From contig JACKAF010000004.1 in NCBI GenBank assembly GCA_020635235.1, forward strand, positions 248,001-312,000: a DNA stretch of 64,000 nucleotides, read 5' to 3'. Both the position numbers and the translations under genes were made by a program. The notes beneath the pieces were generated by a model. The model saw nothing but the letters and a program-made list of their open reading frames with translations. It was not told the DNA's origin and did no database searches. Positions 32,865 to 40,824 of this stretch are shown here, piece by piece. The first letter of the stretch is position 1. The number at the start of each line of letters is the position of its first letter. The DNA comes from Pseudobdellovibrionaceae bacterium (GTDB lineage Bacteria > Bdellovibrionota > FAC87 > UBA2466 > JACKAF01).

Positions 32865-33530
32865 ATGGATCAATACTTTGCAGAAAATGCCGCCGCCATC
32901 CGGGCAACGTTCTCGTTTTCGTTTGAATTCGAGCGCGCGTCTTTCGAGTCCTTTCGCAACTTTGTCGTCGCTTTCAGTGAAGCGGCGATCGCGGGTCTCT
33001 TACTATTAATAGCAAGTCCCGTGATGCTGTTATGCGTCATTGGGATTAAGCTTAGTTCTCGGGGCCCGTCGCTGTACAAACAGGAGCGAATTGGTAGAAA
33101 CGGGAAGGCGTTTACGATTTACAAGTTTCGATCCATGCGGGTGGATGCTGAGGAAAAGACCGGACCGGTGCTCTCCTGGACGGCGGATCCCCGCGTGACA
33201 CCGTTTGGGAATTTCTTACGAAAGACTCACCTGGACGAACTTCCGCAACTTTGGAATGTGATGGTCGGTGATATGGGGCTTGTCGGCCCCCGGCCGGAGC
33301 GCCCGTTCTTCGTCAGCCGTTTCCGAAACGAGGTCCCATACTATCACTTGAGAGAGCGAGTGAAGCCAGGTATTACGGGTCTGGCGCAGGTGTGTTGCGG
33401 CTACAATGCGGGTCCGGAAGAGAAACTCGAATTCGATCTTCTCTACATCCAGCACCAGCATTCCTGGTCGATGTACTTCTTGATTCTTTACTACACGGCA
33501 CGGAAAATCCTGCTCGCTCGTACAGTTTAG
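32865..33530 (+). CDS. Undecaprenyl-phosphate sugar-1-phosphate transferase (initiating enzyme)
   Basis: 221 residues from ATG 32865, which follows GGGGGG closely; ATG 32835 is an alternative. One membrane helix (FSEAAIAGLLLLIASPVMLL) is followed by the bacterial sugar-transferase domain: SSRGPSLYKQERIGRNGKAFTIYKFRSM, LRKTHLDELPQLWNVMVGDMGLVGPRPE and VKPGITGLAQV. It would load the first sugar phosphate onto undecaprenyl phosphate to start the repeat unit. It heads a same-strand run of eight genes up to the epimerase and is preceded by a sigma-54-type promoter. Confidence 0.9.
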   Translation: MDQYFAENAAAIRATFSFSFEFERASFESFRNFVVAFSEAAIAGLLLLIASPVMLLCVIGIKLSSRGPSLYKQERIGRNGKAFTIYKFRSMRVDAEEKTGPVLSWTADPRVTPFGNFLRKTHLDELPQLWNVMVGDMGLVGPRPERPFFVSRFRNEVPYYHLRERVKPGITGLAQVCCGYNAGPEEKLEFDLLYIQHQHSWSMYFLILYYTARKILLARTV

Positions 33531-33548
33531 AATTCGGCAGAGGGGCCC

Positions 33549-34358
33549 ATGGGAGAGATTGCTCTCAGCATCGATGTGGAAGATTGGTTCTGTGTTCGGA
33601 ACATGGGACAAAAAATTCCCTTTAAAGAATGGAACCAATGCGAGTTCCGCGTGCGCAAGGGCTTGGACTTCATTCTGGAGGAGCTTAGTCAGCGCAACCT
33701 ACGTGCGACTTTCTTTGTGCTCGGCTGGGTAGCGGAGCGAAGCCCGCAGATAGTTCGAGAGCTGAAAAGCGCCGGACATGAGATTGGGAGTCATGGGTAC
33801 AACCACCAGCCTTTGGACTTGACCGATCCCGTTGGTTTCAAAAAAGACGTTGAACAGTCCTTGGCAATCCTTTCGAGCCAGGCAGAGCTTCCCATTGAAG
33901 GCTACCGCGCCCCCAGCTTTTCCATTACACGCGATACCTATTGGGCGCTTGGGATACTCCGGGATTTGGGATTTCGCTACGACAGCAGCATTTACCCGGT
34001 TCGGCACCCGGACTATGGAATCCCTGATTTTCCGACGTCTCCCACCCAAACAGAAGGCATTTGGGAGGTCCCGATGAGTCGTGTGAATCTATTCGGGATG
34101 CGGGTTCCTGTTTCCGGTGGCGGGTATTTCCGGCTCTACCCATATTCGCTAACCCGGAGCTTGCTCAAAAAGGCTCAGCGTGATGGAGACGTCGTGCTCT
34201 ACTTCCATCCTTGGGAGTTTGATGAAAACCAACCGCGTGTTTCGCTCCCGCCACTAAAAAAGTTTCGTCACTACGTCGGCCTCGAGAAGAACCGTGAGAA
34301 GTTCCGGCGTCTGTTAGATGACTTTCCCGTAAAGCCTGTGCGGGAGTTGCTTCACTAG
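33549..34358 (+). CDS. Polysaccharide deacetylase (XrtA-system/DUF3473 type)
   Basis: 269 residues of the NodB fold without signal peptide. Motifs: SIDVEDWF (catalytic Asp), HEIGSHGYNH (two metal His), GYRAPSFSI and FHPWEFD. The SIDVEDWFC opening and the C-terminal DUF3473 part match the deacetylases found in exosortase-associated exopolysaccharide clusters. It should remove N-acetyl groups from a sugar of the repeat unit. No exosortase or PEP-CTERM protein occurs in the window. It follows the sugar transferase by 18 bp. Confidence 0.88.
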   Translation: MGEIALSIDVEDWFCVRNMGQKIPFKEWNQCEFRVRKGLDFILEELSQRNLRATFFVLGWVAERSPQIVRELKSAGHEIGSHGYNHQPLDLTDPVGFKKDVEQSLAILSSQAELPIEGYRAPSFSITRDTYWALGILRDLGFRYDSSIYPVRHPDYGIPDFPTSPTQTEGIWEVPMSRVNLFGMRVPVSGGGYFRLYPYSLTRSLLKKAQRDGDVVLYFHPWEFDENQPRVSLPPLKKFRHYVGLEKNREKFRRLLDDFPVKPVRELLH

Positions 34359-34437
34359 CGCCGCTTGAAAAGCGCAGGGCGTTGGGGTAGTAAAAAATTT
34401 GGGGACGCGGCGCGTTCTGTGCCGTGCGGGGGGACAA

Positions 34438-35244
34438 ATGGGATTTCTTCAAAAGCATATTCTAGTTGTAGGTGCTGTGCTTGGCAGTTTGATCGTGGCC
34501 GCACTCTACGCGACTCTTTCACCTAAGCAGTACCTTGTTTCGGCGCGTGTGGTGGTCAACCGCAGTCAAATCGAAGCGCCAAACCTCGCGATGGAAGACT
34601 CAAAAAACCGATGGGTATGGGTTCGAGATGGCTACGCCATCAAAGAGGCGCTCTTGTCGGGCGAATTTCTTAACCAGCTCATTGATGAGTTGCCCCTGCT
34701 CAAAGAGCGCTACGCCCGCTATCAAGAAACCCAGGGCGCTCGCATTGATGCCGTCGCGGGAGCGACGCACGCTGATCTACGCGCAGAATTTGTTGCCAAA
34801 CTCTCCAGGGAGTTAAGTGTCGATTTTTTGGGTGGGGACTCCTTCACCTATGTCCTCAGCGCGAAGGACGCAAACCCGCTCCTCGCAAAACGCCTATTGA
34901 ACAAACTTATGGATAGGGTTCGATACCTGGTGGTGGAGGAACCCAAAGCGGCCTACCAAAGTGCGCTCACGTCTTTGCAGGCAGAGATAGCAAAAAAACA
35001 CACGCCCACCACCCTTAGTTTCTTGAACGAGACCTATCAAAGTCTCTTGGCGGCTAGTCTTCTTTTCGATGCACAGGCGCCAAGGCGTGTAGAAGTCGTT
35101 CAGCGGCCGGCTGTTCCGCTCGAATCTTCTTGGCCAAAGAATGGCCGTTTGTTGCTTCTGGCTTTGGCGCTCGGTGTGGCCTTCGGGCTTGCTGTGGAGT
35201 ACCTACTGAACATCGCGAGGCAACCGCGTGTCCAAACTGCATAA
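34438..35244 (+). CDS. Wzz/PCP-type chain-length regulator without kinase domain
   Basis: 268 residues from ATG 34438 with a GGGGGGA site. A helix at the N-terminus (ILVVGAVLGSLIVAALYATL) and one near the C-terminus (GRLLLLALALGVAFGLAVEYLL), the latter preceded by Pro-rich RPAVPLESSWPKN, frame a helical periplasmic domain. This is the polysaccharide co-polymerase arrangement. The tyrosine-kinase part found in some members is missing. It would control polymer length together with the Wzy-like protein. Its end overlaps the next gene by 17 bp. Confidence 0.8.
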   Translation: MGFLQKHILVVGAVLGSLIVAALYATLSPKQYLVSARVVVNRSQIEAPNLAMEDSKNRWVWVRDGYAIKEALLSGEFLNQLIDELPLLKERYARYQETQGARIDAVAGATHADLRAEFVAKLSRELSVDFLGGDSFTYVLSAKDANPLLAKRLLNKLMDRVRYLVVEEPKAAYQSALTSLQAEIAKKHTPTTLSFLNETYQSLLAASLLFDAQAPRRVEVVQRPAVPLESSWPKNGRLLLLALALGVAFGLAVEYLLNIARQPRVQTA

Positions 35245-36595
35245 CCCTAGAATTGTACAGCTTGAATTTAATGAGCTGTCTCCGCACCTCCTGGATCAGT
35301 TCATGGGAAGCGGGTTACTGCCTCATTTTAAGAGGCTCTACGACACTTCGGATGTTTTTCATTCTGAAGCCGGTGTTCCGGTAGACCACCTTGAGCCGTG
35401 GATTCAATGGCCAACGGTACATTCCGGCTTGCGCCACGACGAGCATGAGATCTTCCATCTCGGAGATGGCAAAAAGCTCGCGGGGCGAACCGTTGGGAAC
35501 TACCTCTCGGCCGCGGGTTTGCGAGTCGGGATCTTTGGAAGCATGAACTGCGGCTACGATCGGGTAAACGGCTATGTGGTACCCGATCCGTGGGATGAAG
35601 GGGGGAAGGCCTATCCCGACTTTATCTCTCCCTTTGTGGACTTTGTTTCCCGCCAGGTTCAAGAGTCTTCGCGCTCCGGTGGCTTTGAGCTTCGAGAGCT
35701 TCTTCAGTTCGGGTGGTTCCTGGCGCGCCACGGACTGAGTCCCAATACCGCTTTGAGTGGGTTACGCCAGCTGGCTAAAGAGCGCACGCGGCCCGACCAA
35801 AAATGGGAGAGGGCAATTGTGATGGAAAAGATTTGCTACGATCTTTTCCGGTACCTCAATGAAAAATTCAAGGTCGATTACGCAACCTTCTTTTGCAATA
35901 GTACTGCGCACTTCCAACATTACTACTGGCGGCATTTCGAACCGGAGCGGTTTGCGGTGCCACCATCAGCCGAGGAGAAAGATTCGTATTCTGACGCGGT
36001 TCTAAAAGGCTACCGCGCTCTGGATGCGATCGTTGGGCGAGTACTTTCAGACTACCCTCACTCTACAATCCTGTTTTGTACGGCCCTAAGCCAGAAACCC
36101 TGGAGCGAGACGAAGAAATGCCTATTTCGAATCAGGGACATGCGGGAATTTCTTTCCTTCGCAGGGGTGGAAAAAAAACCGCTACGTGTGCGGCCCGTGA
36201 TGGCTCAACAATTCTACTTCGATTTTGAGACGGACTCAGACGCTGCTGCCGCCAAAATCGCTCTAGATGCGCTTACGGTGGAGGGAGCTCCCGCTTGCTG
36301 GTTTAACTTGGAAGGCAAGAGCCTGTTTGGCGGCTGTTCGCTGGAGGACGCCGAGAGTCTTGGAAAGAAGGTTAAAAACGTTTCCGGTGTGACCCGAGAC
36401 TTCGGGGATCTTTTTTACCAAATTCACGGTATGCGAAGCGGCCGTCACGATCCCTTAGGCGCCCTTTGGATCCGAAGAGGAACCCACCGGTTGCATTTGG
36501 AAGCGGTTCCGCTCACCCGCATCGCTCCGACAATTTTGGCTGAGTTTTCGTTGCCGCGCGTGGAAGGTATGAGTGGGGAGCCGTTGAGTCTATGA
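35228..36595 (+). CDS. Alkaline-phosphatase-superfamily protein with degenerate metal site
   Basis: 455 residues, GTG start with GAGG seven bases upstream. The plan follows type I phosphodiesterases: a first strand (VQLEFNELSPHLLDQF), the nucleophile region EPWIQWPTVHSGL and a late GRHDPLGALWIRRGTH. The first-strand Asp is replaced by EFNE and the expected DHG metal motif by TALSQK, so normal two-zinc chemistry looks doubtful. Similar proteins occur in other surface-polysaccharide clusters, with no function known to me. A role in adding or removing a phospho-substituent is a guess. It overlaps both neighbours. Confidence 0.75.
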   Translation: MSKLHNPRIVQLEFNELSPHLLDQFMGSGLLPHFKRLYDTSDVFHSEAGVPVDHLEPWIQWPTVHSGLRHDEHEIFHLGDGKKLAGRTVGNYLSAAGLRVGIFGSMNCGYDRVNGYVVPDPWDEGGKAYPDFISPFVDFVSRQVQESSRSGGFELRELLQFGWFLARHGLSPNTALSGLRQLAKERTRPDQKWERAIVMEKICYDLFRYLNEKFKVDYATFFCNSTAHFQHYYWRHFEPERFAVPPSAEEKDSYSDAVLKGYRALDAIVGRVLSDYPHSTILFCTALSQKPWSETKKCLFRIRDMREFLSFAGVEKKPLRVRPVMAQQFYFDFETDSDAAAAKIALDALTVEGAPACWFNLEGKSLFGGCSLEDAESLGKKVKNVSGVTRDFGDLFYQIHGMRSGRHDPLGALWIRRGTHRLHLEAVPLTRIAPTILAEFSLPRVEGMSGEPLSL

Positions 36596-37833
36596 AGGCG
36601 GTGGGAGTTCAAACGCTTCAGCTAAGTCGTATCGGGGTGGAGCGGATCGGTGTGGTGTTGCTTGCTGCCTTTGTGTTTTTCACAATGAGTGCTTTGCATC
36701 TCGAAAGCCGCTGGCTGATTCAATTCAATTTTGAAATGATCCTCTTTTTTGCAGCGGCTCTGCTTTATTTCCCAGCTTTTGTATGGGCGGAACAGGATTC
36801 GACGTCCCTGCAAGGATGGATGGCTTTGGTGGCGTTGTTGGCGATTTCGCCGCTACTCAGCTCCTTAGCCAATCACCAGAATCTAAAAGTATTTTATCAT
36901 TCCGAATATCGAAGCTGGGTTAAGGCCTTGCTTCTTTTTCCTTTAGTGCCTTGGGTATGTCGCAAAGCCAGGGGCCGCTCATCGGTCGTCGACGCTCTAC
37001 TTGCGGGGATCTTTATTTTTTGTCTTATTGTGCAGTACCGCTTCCACGTGCTCGGCGAAATGCGACTGTTAGACGATCGGCCAAAGGTAAATGTGAAGAA
37101 CGGGGATCCCAATTTCATCTGTGTTTTGGCGGCCGTAGCTATCCCTTTTGCGATCTATCGGTGGAGACAAGCGGAAAAATGGAGATTCTTGTACCTTGCA
37201 GTATTGGCGCTACTTGCTTACACGGCGGTCATAACAGAATCGCGGATGGGCGTGTTCTCCATTGGTGCAGGACTTGCTGTGTCGGTGGCCTTTGCGCCCA
37301 AAGGGCTGCGGCGCGCGGCGGCCTGGGTCCTAGGCCTCTTACTCCTTAGCACACTCTTCTTGGGGGATACCGTCGGTAGGTTCCGCAGTCTGTCGGACGC
37401 CTCAAACCACCAGCGCTGGAGATCCATTCAGACTGGACTGCAGCTATCGCAGGAAAAGCCGTTTTTTGGTTTCGGCTGGGGCGAATCCTCAAAACACTTT
37501 TATCGGGTTACTGGCCACGATCGGTTGATGAGCGAGGCGACTCCGCTCGCTGTCCACAACACACCATTGCAGCTTTGGGGGGAGCTAGGGATCTTTGGTT
37601 TGTTTGCTTTCACGGCGCTTATTTTGGGTACCTTGGGCGCTGCCTTGCCGGCCGCCAGAAGGGGGGACCCGCTGGGCGTAGCGGCACTGAGTGCGCTCAC
37701 AATTTTGTGCCTCAACTTGTTGACCCTGCCTCTTAAGAGCAAAGACTTTGTGATTCTATATGTGGCTATTATTTTGGCTGTGTCCTTGCCCCTTGAAGGC
37801 AAGACTCCCGAAAAAGGAGTTCCTGTTTGTTAA
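36592..37833 (+). CDS. O-antigen ligase/polymerase-like membrane protein (Wzy)
   Basis: 413 residues with about eleven membrane helices and one large periplasmic loop near residues 260-330. The loop region contains GDPNFICVLA, ITESRMGVFSI, RWRSIQTGLQLSQEKPFFGFGWG and HNTPLQLWGELGIFGL, typical of the O-antigen ligase/polymerase family. In a Wzx/Wzy pathway it would polymerise repeat units in the periplasm. It overlaps the preceding gene as ATGA and the following TTG start by 7 bp, so the three are tightly coupled. Confidence 0.85.
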   Translation: MKAVGVQTLQLSRIGVERIGVVLLAAFVFFTMSALHLESRWLIQFNFEMILFFAAALLYFPAFVWAEQDSTSLQGWMALVALLAISPLLSSLANHQNLKVFYHSEYRSWVKALLLFPLVPWVCRKARGRSSVVDALLAGIFIFCLIVQYRFHVLGEMRLLDDRPKVNVKNGDPNFICVLAAVAIPFAIYRWRQAEKWRFLYLAVLALLAYTAVITESRMGVFSIGAGLAVSVAFAPKGLRRAAAWVLGLLLLSTLFLGDTVGRFRSLSDASNHQRWRSIQTGLQLSQEKPFFGFGWGESSKHFYRVTGHDRLMSEATPLAVHNTPLQLWGELGIFGLFAFTALILGTLGAALPAARRGDPLGVAALSALTILCLNLLTLPLKSKDFVILYVAIILAVSLPLEGKTPEKGVPVC

Positions 37834-38975
37834 GTATCATTTTTTGGTTGTGCTTCGCGCTCGGATTTGTCCACTACTTCGCCTACCCTCTTGCGGTACT
37901 TGTGGTGGCTCGGTTCCAAAAAACGAAGGCTCCAGATTACCAGAGCGATTTTGCGCAGCCTTCCGTAACCCTTATTGTTGCGGCCTACAATGAGGCGGCC
38001 GTCATCGACCAAAAGATCCAGAATAGTTTAGCGTTGGAGTATCCGAAAGAGCTGCTGGAGATCCTGGTGGTGTCAGACGGATCTAACGACGCTACGCCGG
38101 AACGAGTTGCCTGCTACGCTCACCAGGGTGTAGTCAGCCTGCATGAAGCGCCCCGCAAGGGAAAAACAGCGGCGTTGAACCGAGCGGTCGGACAAGCCAA
38201 GGGTGAAATCGTTGTTTTTTCGGATGCCAATACCTTCTACGATCCTAGCGCATTAAGGGAGCTAACGAAAAATTTCGCCGATCCCAAAATTGGGGGGGTG
38301 TGCGGAAGAAAGTGCATCCTGAAGGAGGAAAAGCGAGACAGCTCTCGCGGGGATGGGCTTTTTTGGCAATTTGAGTCTGCGCTTAAGACTTCCGAAAGTA
38401 TCTTGGGATCCATTCCAACTGCAGACGGGGAGATTTTTGCCATACGGCGCCGGCTTTACCAGGTTCTTCCTGAGGACACCATCAACGATGACACTGGGAT
38501 TACGTTTGCAATAGTTCGACAGGGGTACCGCGTGATCTACGAGCCTAAGGCAATCTCGCGGGAATCCGCCTCGATCACTTTGAAGGAGGACATGGCTGTA
38601 AAGGCCAGAATGGTTTACGGAGGTTACCAAAGCCTATGGAACAATCGACGTTGGCTCCTCCCCCCGCGCGACCTGTTTGCGGTCCAGTTCCTTCTGCACA
38701 AAACTTTACGCCACGCGATGCCTTTTATTCTTTTGGGCCTATTTCTAAGCAATCTTACGTTGAACGGTCCATTTTATGATTGGTTTCTGGCGTGCCAGGT
38801 GGTGCTCTATTTGATTGCCGGGGCAGGGGCTATTGCTCGGAGTGCAGGTATAGAACTCTCGTGGGCCTATGTTCCTCTCTATTACTGTGCCATGAATGTA
38901 TCGGCACTAACGGGTTTTGCCTACTTTCTGAAGGGACGGGCGTTGACTGAGATCTGGACGAAGGCGGAGAGATAA
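37827..38975 (+). CDS. Membrane glycosyltransferase family 2
   Basis: 382 residues starting at TTG 37827, chosen because AAGGAG lies seven bases upstream. An N-terminal membrane helix is followed by the GT-A core: VAAYNEAAVIDQKI, VVSDGSNDAT, FSDANTFYDPSAL and INDDTGITFAI, and C-terminal helices. The DxD and acidic base are present, but the QxxRW of processive synthases is replaced by a KARMVYGGYQ stretch, so single-sugar transfer is more likely. It is embedded in the main exopolysaccharide operon. Confidence 0.85.
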   Translation: MLSIIFWLCFALGFVHYFAYPLAVLVVARFQKTKAPDYQSDFAQPSVTLIVAAYNEAAVIDQKIQNSLALEYPKELLEILVVSDGSNDATPERVACYAHQGVVSLHEAPRKGKTAALNRAVGQAKGEIVVFSDANTFYDPSALRELTKNFADPKIGGVCGRKCILKEEKRDSSRGDGLFWQFESALKTSESILGSIPTADGEIFAIRRRLYQVLPEDTINDDTGITFAIVRQGYRVIYEPKAISRESASITLKEDMAVKARMVYGGYQSLWNNRRWLLPPRDLFAVQFLLHKTLRHAMPFILLGLFLSNLTLNGPFYDWFLACQVVLYLIAGAGAIARSAGIELSWAYVPLYYCAMNVSALTGFAYFLKGRALTEIWTKAER

Positions 38976-38976
38976 A

Positions 38977-39747
38977 ATGGACTTAAAAAAGATATACAAG
39001 GAAACGCTTGGTAACACGCGGGTTGATACGATCGTTAGAAAGACCTACGCGCGGTTTTTTGGAAATGATGTGCTCCGAGTCGTCTACTACCGCGAGATGG
39101 AAGCGGTTTTTGAACGGGTGTTGCGCGCGGATTCTAATTGCATTGACGTTGGTTGCCATGAGGGGAATGTGCTTCAAAGGCTTGTTGCCCTTTCCCCGAA
39201 AGGTTTTCATTGGGCCTTTGAACCCATTCCGGAACGGCACACGCGTTTGCAAAAGCGTTTTCCCGGTGTCCAGGTCATGAATCTTGCGTTGAGTGATCGG
39301 GAAAAGCGCACAGTGTTTAATTATGTACCCGAGTGCGATGCACTCAGTGGTTTGAAACGGCGCGACTACCCTGGCGTGGCTGAAGTTCAGGAGATCCCCG
39401 TCCGTACGGTCGCTTTGGATCATCTCCTCCAGCCGGAGTTCAGAGTGGACCTTCTGAAAATTGATGTGGAGGGAGCCGAGCTTGAAGTCCTTCGAGGCGC
39501 CTTCAATACGCTAAAAAAATGGAGGCCAATTACTATTTTTCAGCACGGACTAGGTTCCGCCGAGTACTATGATACTCGTCCTGAGCAGCTGTATGACTTG
39601 TTTGGTGCGGCGGGAATGCGGATTTCGTTGATGGACGCCTGGCTCGCCGGTCGGCCTCCTCTGAATCGCGATCGCTTTGTCCGGCAGTTCTACCGGCGCC
39701 TAAACTATATTTTTATTGCACACGCTGCACTTATTTTGGGGGAATGA
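38977..39747 (+). CDS. FkbM-family methyltransferase
   Basis: 256 residues, ATG with GGAG upstream. The FkbM core is visible: NCIDVGCHEGNVLQRL (SAM-binding), FEPIPERHTRLQ, VMNLALSDREKRTVF and LLKIDVEGAELEVLRGA. These enzymes O-methylate hydroxyl groups, often on sugars of surface polysaccharides. It lies 1 bp after the GT2 gene and overlaps the epimerase gene as ATGA. Methylation of the repeat unit is inferred from position. Confidence 0.87.
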   Translation: MDLKKIYKETLGNTRVDTIVRKTYARFFGNDVLRVVYYREMEAVFERVLRADSNCIDVGCHEGNVLQRLVALSPKGFHWAFEPIPERHTRLQKRFPGVQVMNLALSDREKRTVFNYVPECDALSGLKRRDYPGVAEVQEIPVRTVALDHLLQPEFRVDLLKIDVEGAELEVLRGAFNTLKKWRPITIFQHGLGSAEYYDTRPEQLYDLFGAAGMRISLMDAWLAGRPPLNRDRFVRQFYRRLNYIFIAHAALILGE

Positions 39748-40685
39748 TGACTGAGAAGTACTTGGTGACGGGGGGAGCCGGCTTCATCGGTTCACACATG
39801 GTGGAGCGGTTATTGGCTCAGAAAAAGCACGTTCGGGTGTTGGATAATTTTTCGACTGGCAAGCGAGAGAATTTAGCTCCGTTTATTCACGATATTGAAT
39901 TGCACGAAGGCGACATAGTTTCTGCGGAGGATTCCGCAAGGGCGATGGAAGGCGTTTCCCACGTCGTCCATCTCGCAGCCCAGGCATCTGTAGTGCGTTC
40001 GGTTGAAGCGCCGATGGAAACGCACACGATAAACGTCACGGGTACGCTAGAGCTTCTTGAAGCCGCACGAAATAAGAAGGTAAAAGCCTTTGTATTGGCA
40101 TCTACTTGCGCGGTGTATGGGCAAAATTCGAATCTCCCTATCAAAGAAGACACGACGCCTGTTTGTCTTTCTCCTTATGCTGCTAGCAAACTCGCCGCTG
40201 AGGAGTATGTGAGGCTTTACCGAACATTATTCGCGGTTCCGGCTGTTGTGTTTCGCTTGTTCAACGTATTTGGACCTCGGCAAGATCCTAGTTCTCCGTA
40301 CTCTGGGGTAATCTCTGCGTTTGCTGACAAACTTTCCAAAAAAGAGTGTGGGACGATCTACGGAGATGGGAAGCAGACGCGTGACTTTGTTTTTGTGAAA
40401 GACGTTGTGCGTTTTTTTGATATGGCCGTTCAGCGCCCAGAAAAGTTTGATGCGTCGGCTTATAACGTGGCGAGTGGCAAGCAAATCAGTATCCTCGAAT
40501 TGTACCAGTGCCTGGCCGCTTTGGCGGGATCCTCGAGCGAGCCGCGCATGGCCCCGGCCCGAACCGGCGAGGTGCGGCATTCACAGGGGTCTGTGGACAG
40601 GCTTAGATCGGCAGTCGGAGAAAAAGAAATCGACCTCTGCATTTCTTTCAAGGACGGTCTCGCTGAAACTTTCCGGGCCTATTAG
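39744..40685 (+). CDS. NAD-dependent sugar-nucleotide epimerase (GalE/WbpP-like)
   Basis: 313 residues of the extended SDR family: VTGGAGFIGSHMVERLL for NAD, LDNFSTGKRENL, VVHLAAQASVVRSVEAP, ASTCAVYGQN and the catalytic SPYAASK tyrosine-lysine pair. The best fit is a UDP-glucose or UDP-GlcNAc 4-epimerase. It should provide an activated sugar for the polymer and fits beside glmS, which supplies the amino-sugar precursor. It is the last gene of the main operon; a 139-bp gap with a sigma-54-type promoter follows. Confidence 0.87.
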   Translation: MMTEKYLVTGGAGFIGSHMVERLLAQKKHVRVLDNFSTGKRENLAPFIHDIELHEGDIVSAEDSARAMEGVSHVVHLAAQASVVRSVEAPMETHTINVTGTLELLEAARNKKVKAFVLASTCAVYGQNSNLPIKEDTTPVCLSPYAASKLAAEEYVRLYRTLFAVPAVVFRLFNVFGPRQDPSSPYSGVISAFADKLSKKECGTIYGDGKQTRDFVFVKDVVRFFDMAVQRPEKFDASAYNVASGKQISILELYQCLAALAGSSSEPRMAPARTGEVRHSQGSVDRLRSAVGEKEIDLCISFKDGLAETFRAY

Positions 40686-40769
40686 GAGAAATGCCACCGA
40701 GGCAACTCAGGCACCATGAAAAAAATACACGGGTGTGCGAATTTATTCCCACCAGGAGCGGAACTGGAT

Positions 40770-40785
40770 TGGTACGGAACTTGCT
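40770..40785 (+). promoter_or_regulatory. Sigma-54-type promoter of glmS
   Basis: TGGTAC-GGAAC-TTGCT has GG and GC ten bases apart, a perfect -12 TTGCW and one deviation (T for C) in the -24 element. The predicted start near 40796 leaves a leader of about 29 nt before the ATG at 40825. Confidence 0.6.
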
Positions 40786-40824
40786 GAGTGATCCATTGAC
40801 GAGGGTAAACGGGGGGAGTTTTCC

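Noticed and set aside
33549..34358. Exosortase/PEP-CTERM system suggested by the XrtA-type deacetylase
   Set aside because: No exosortase and no protein with a PEP-CTERM tail occurs in the window, so only the deacetylase subtype is reported.
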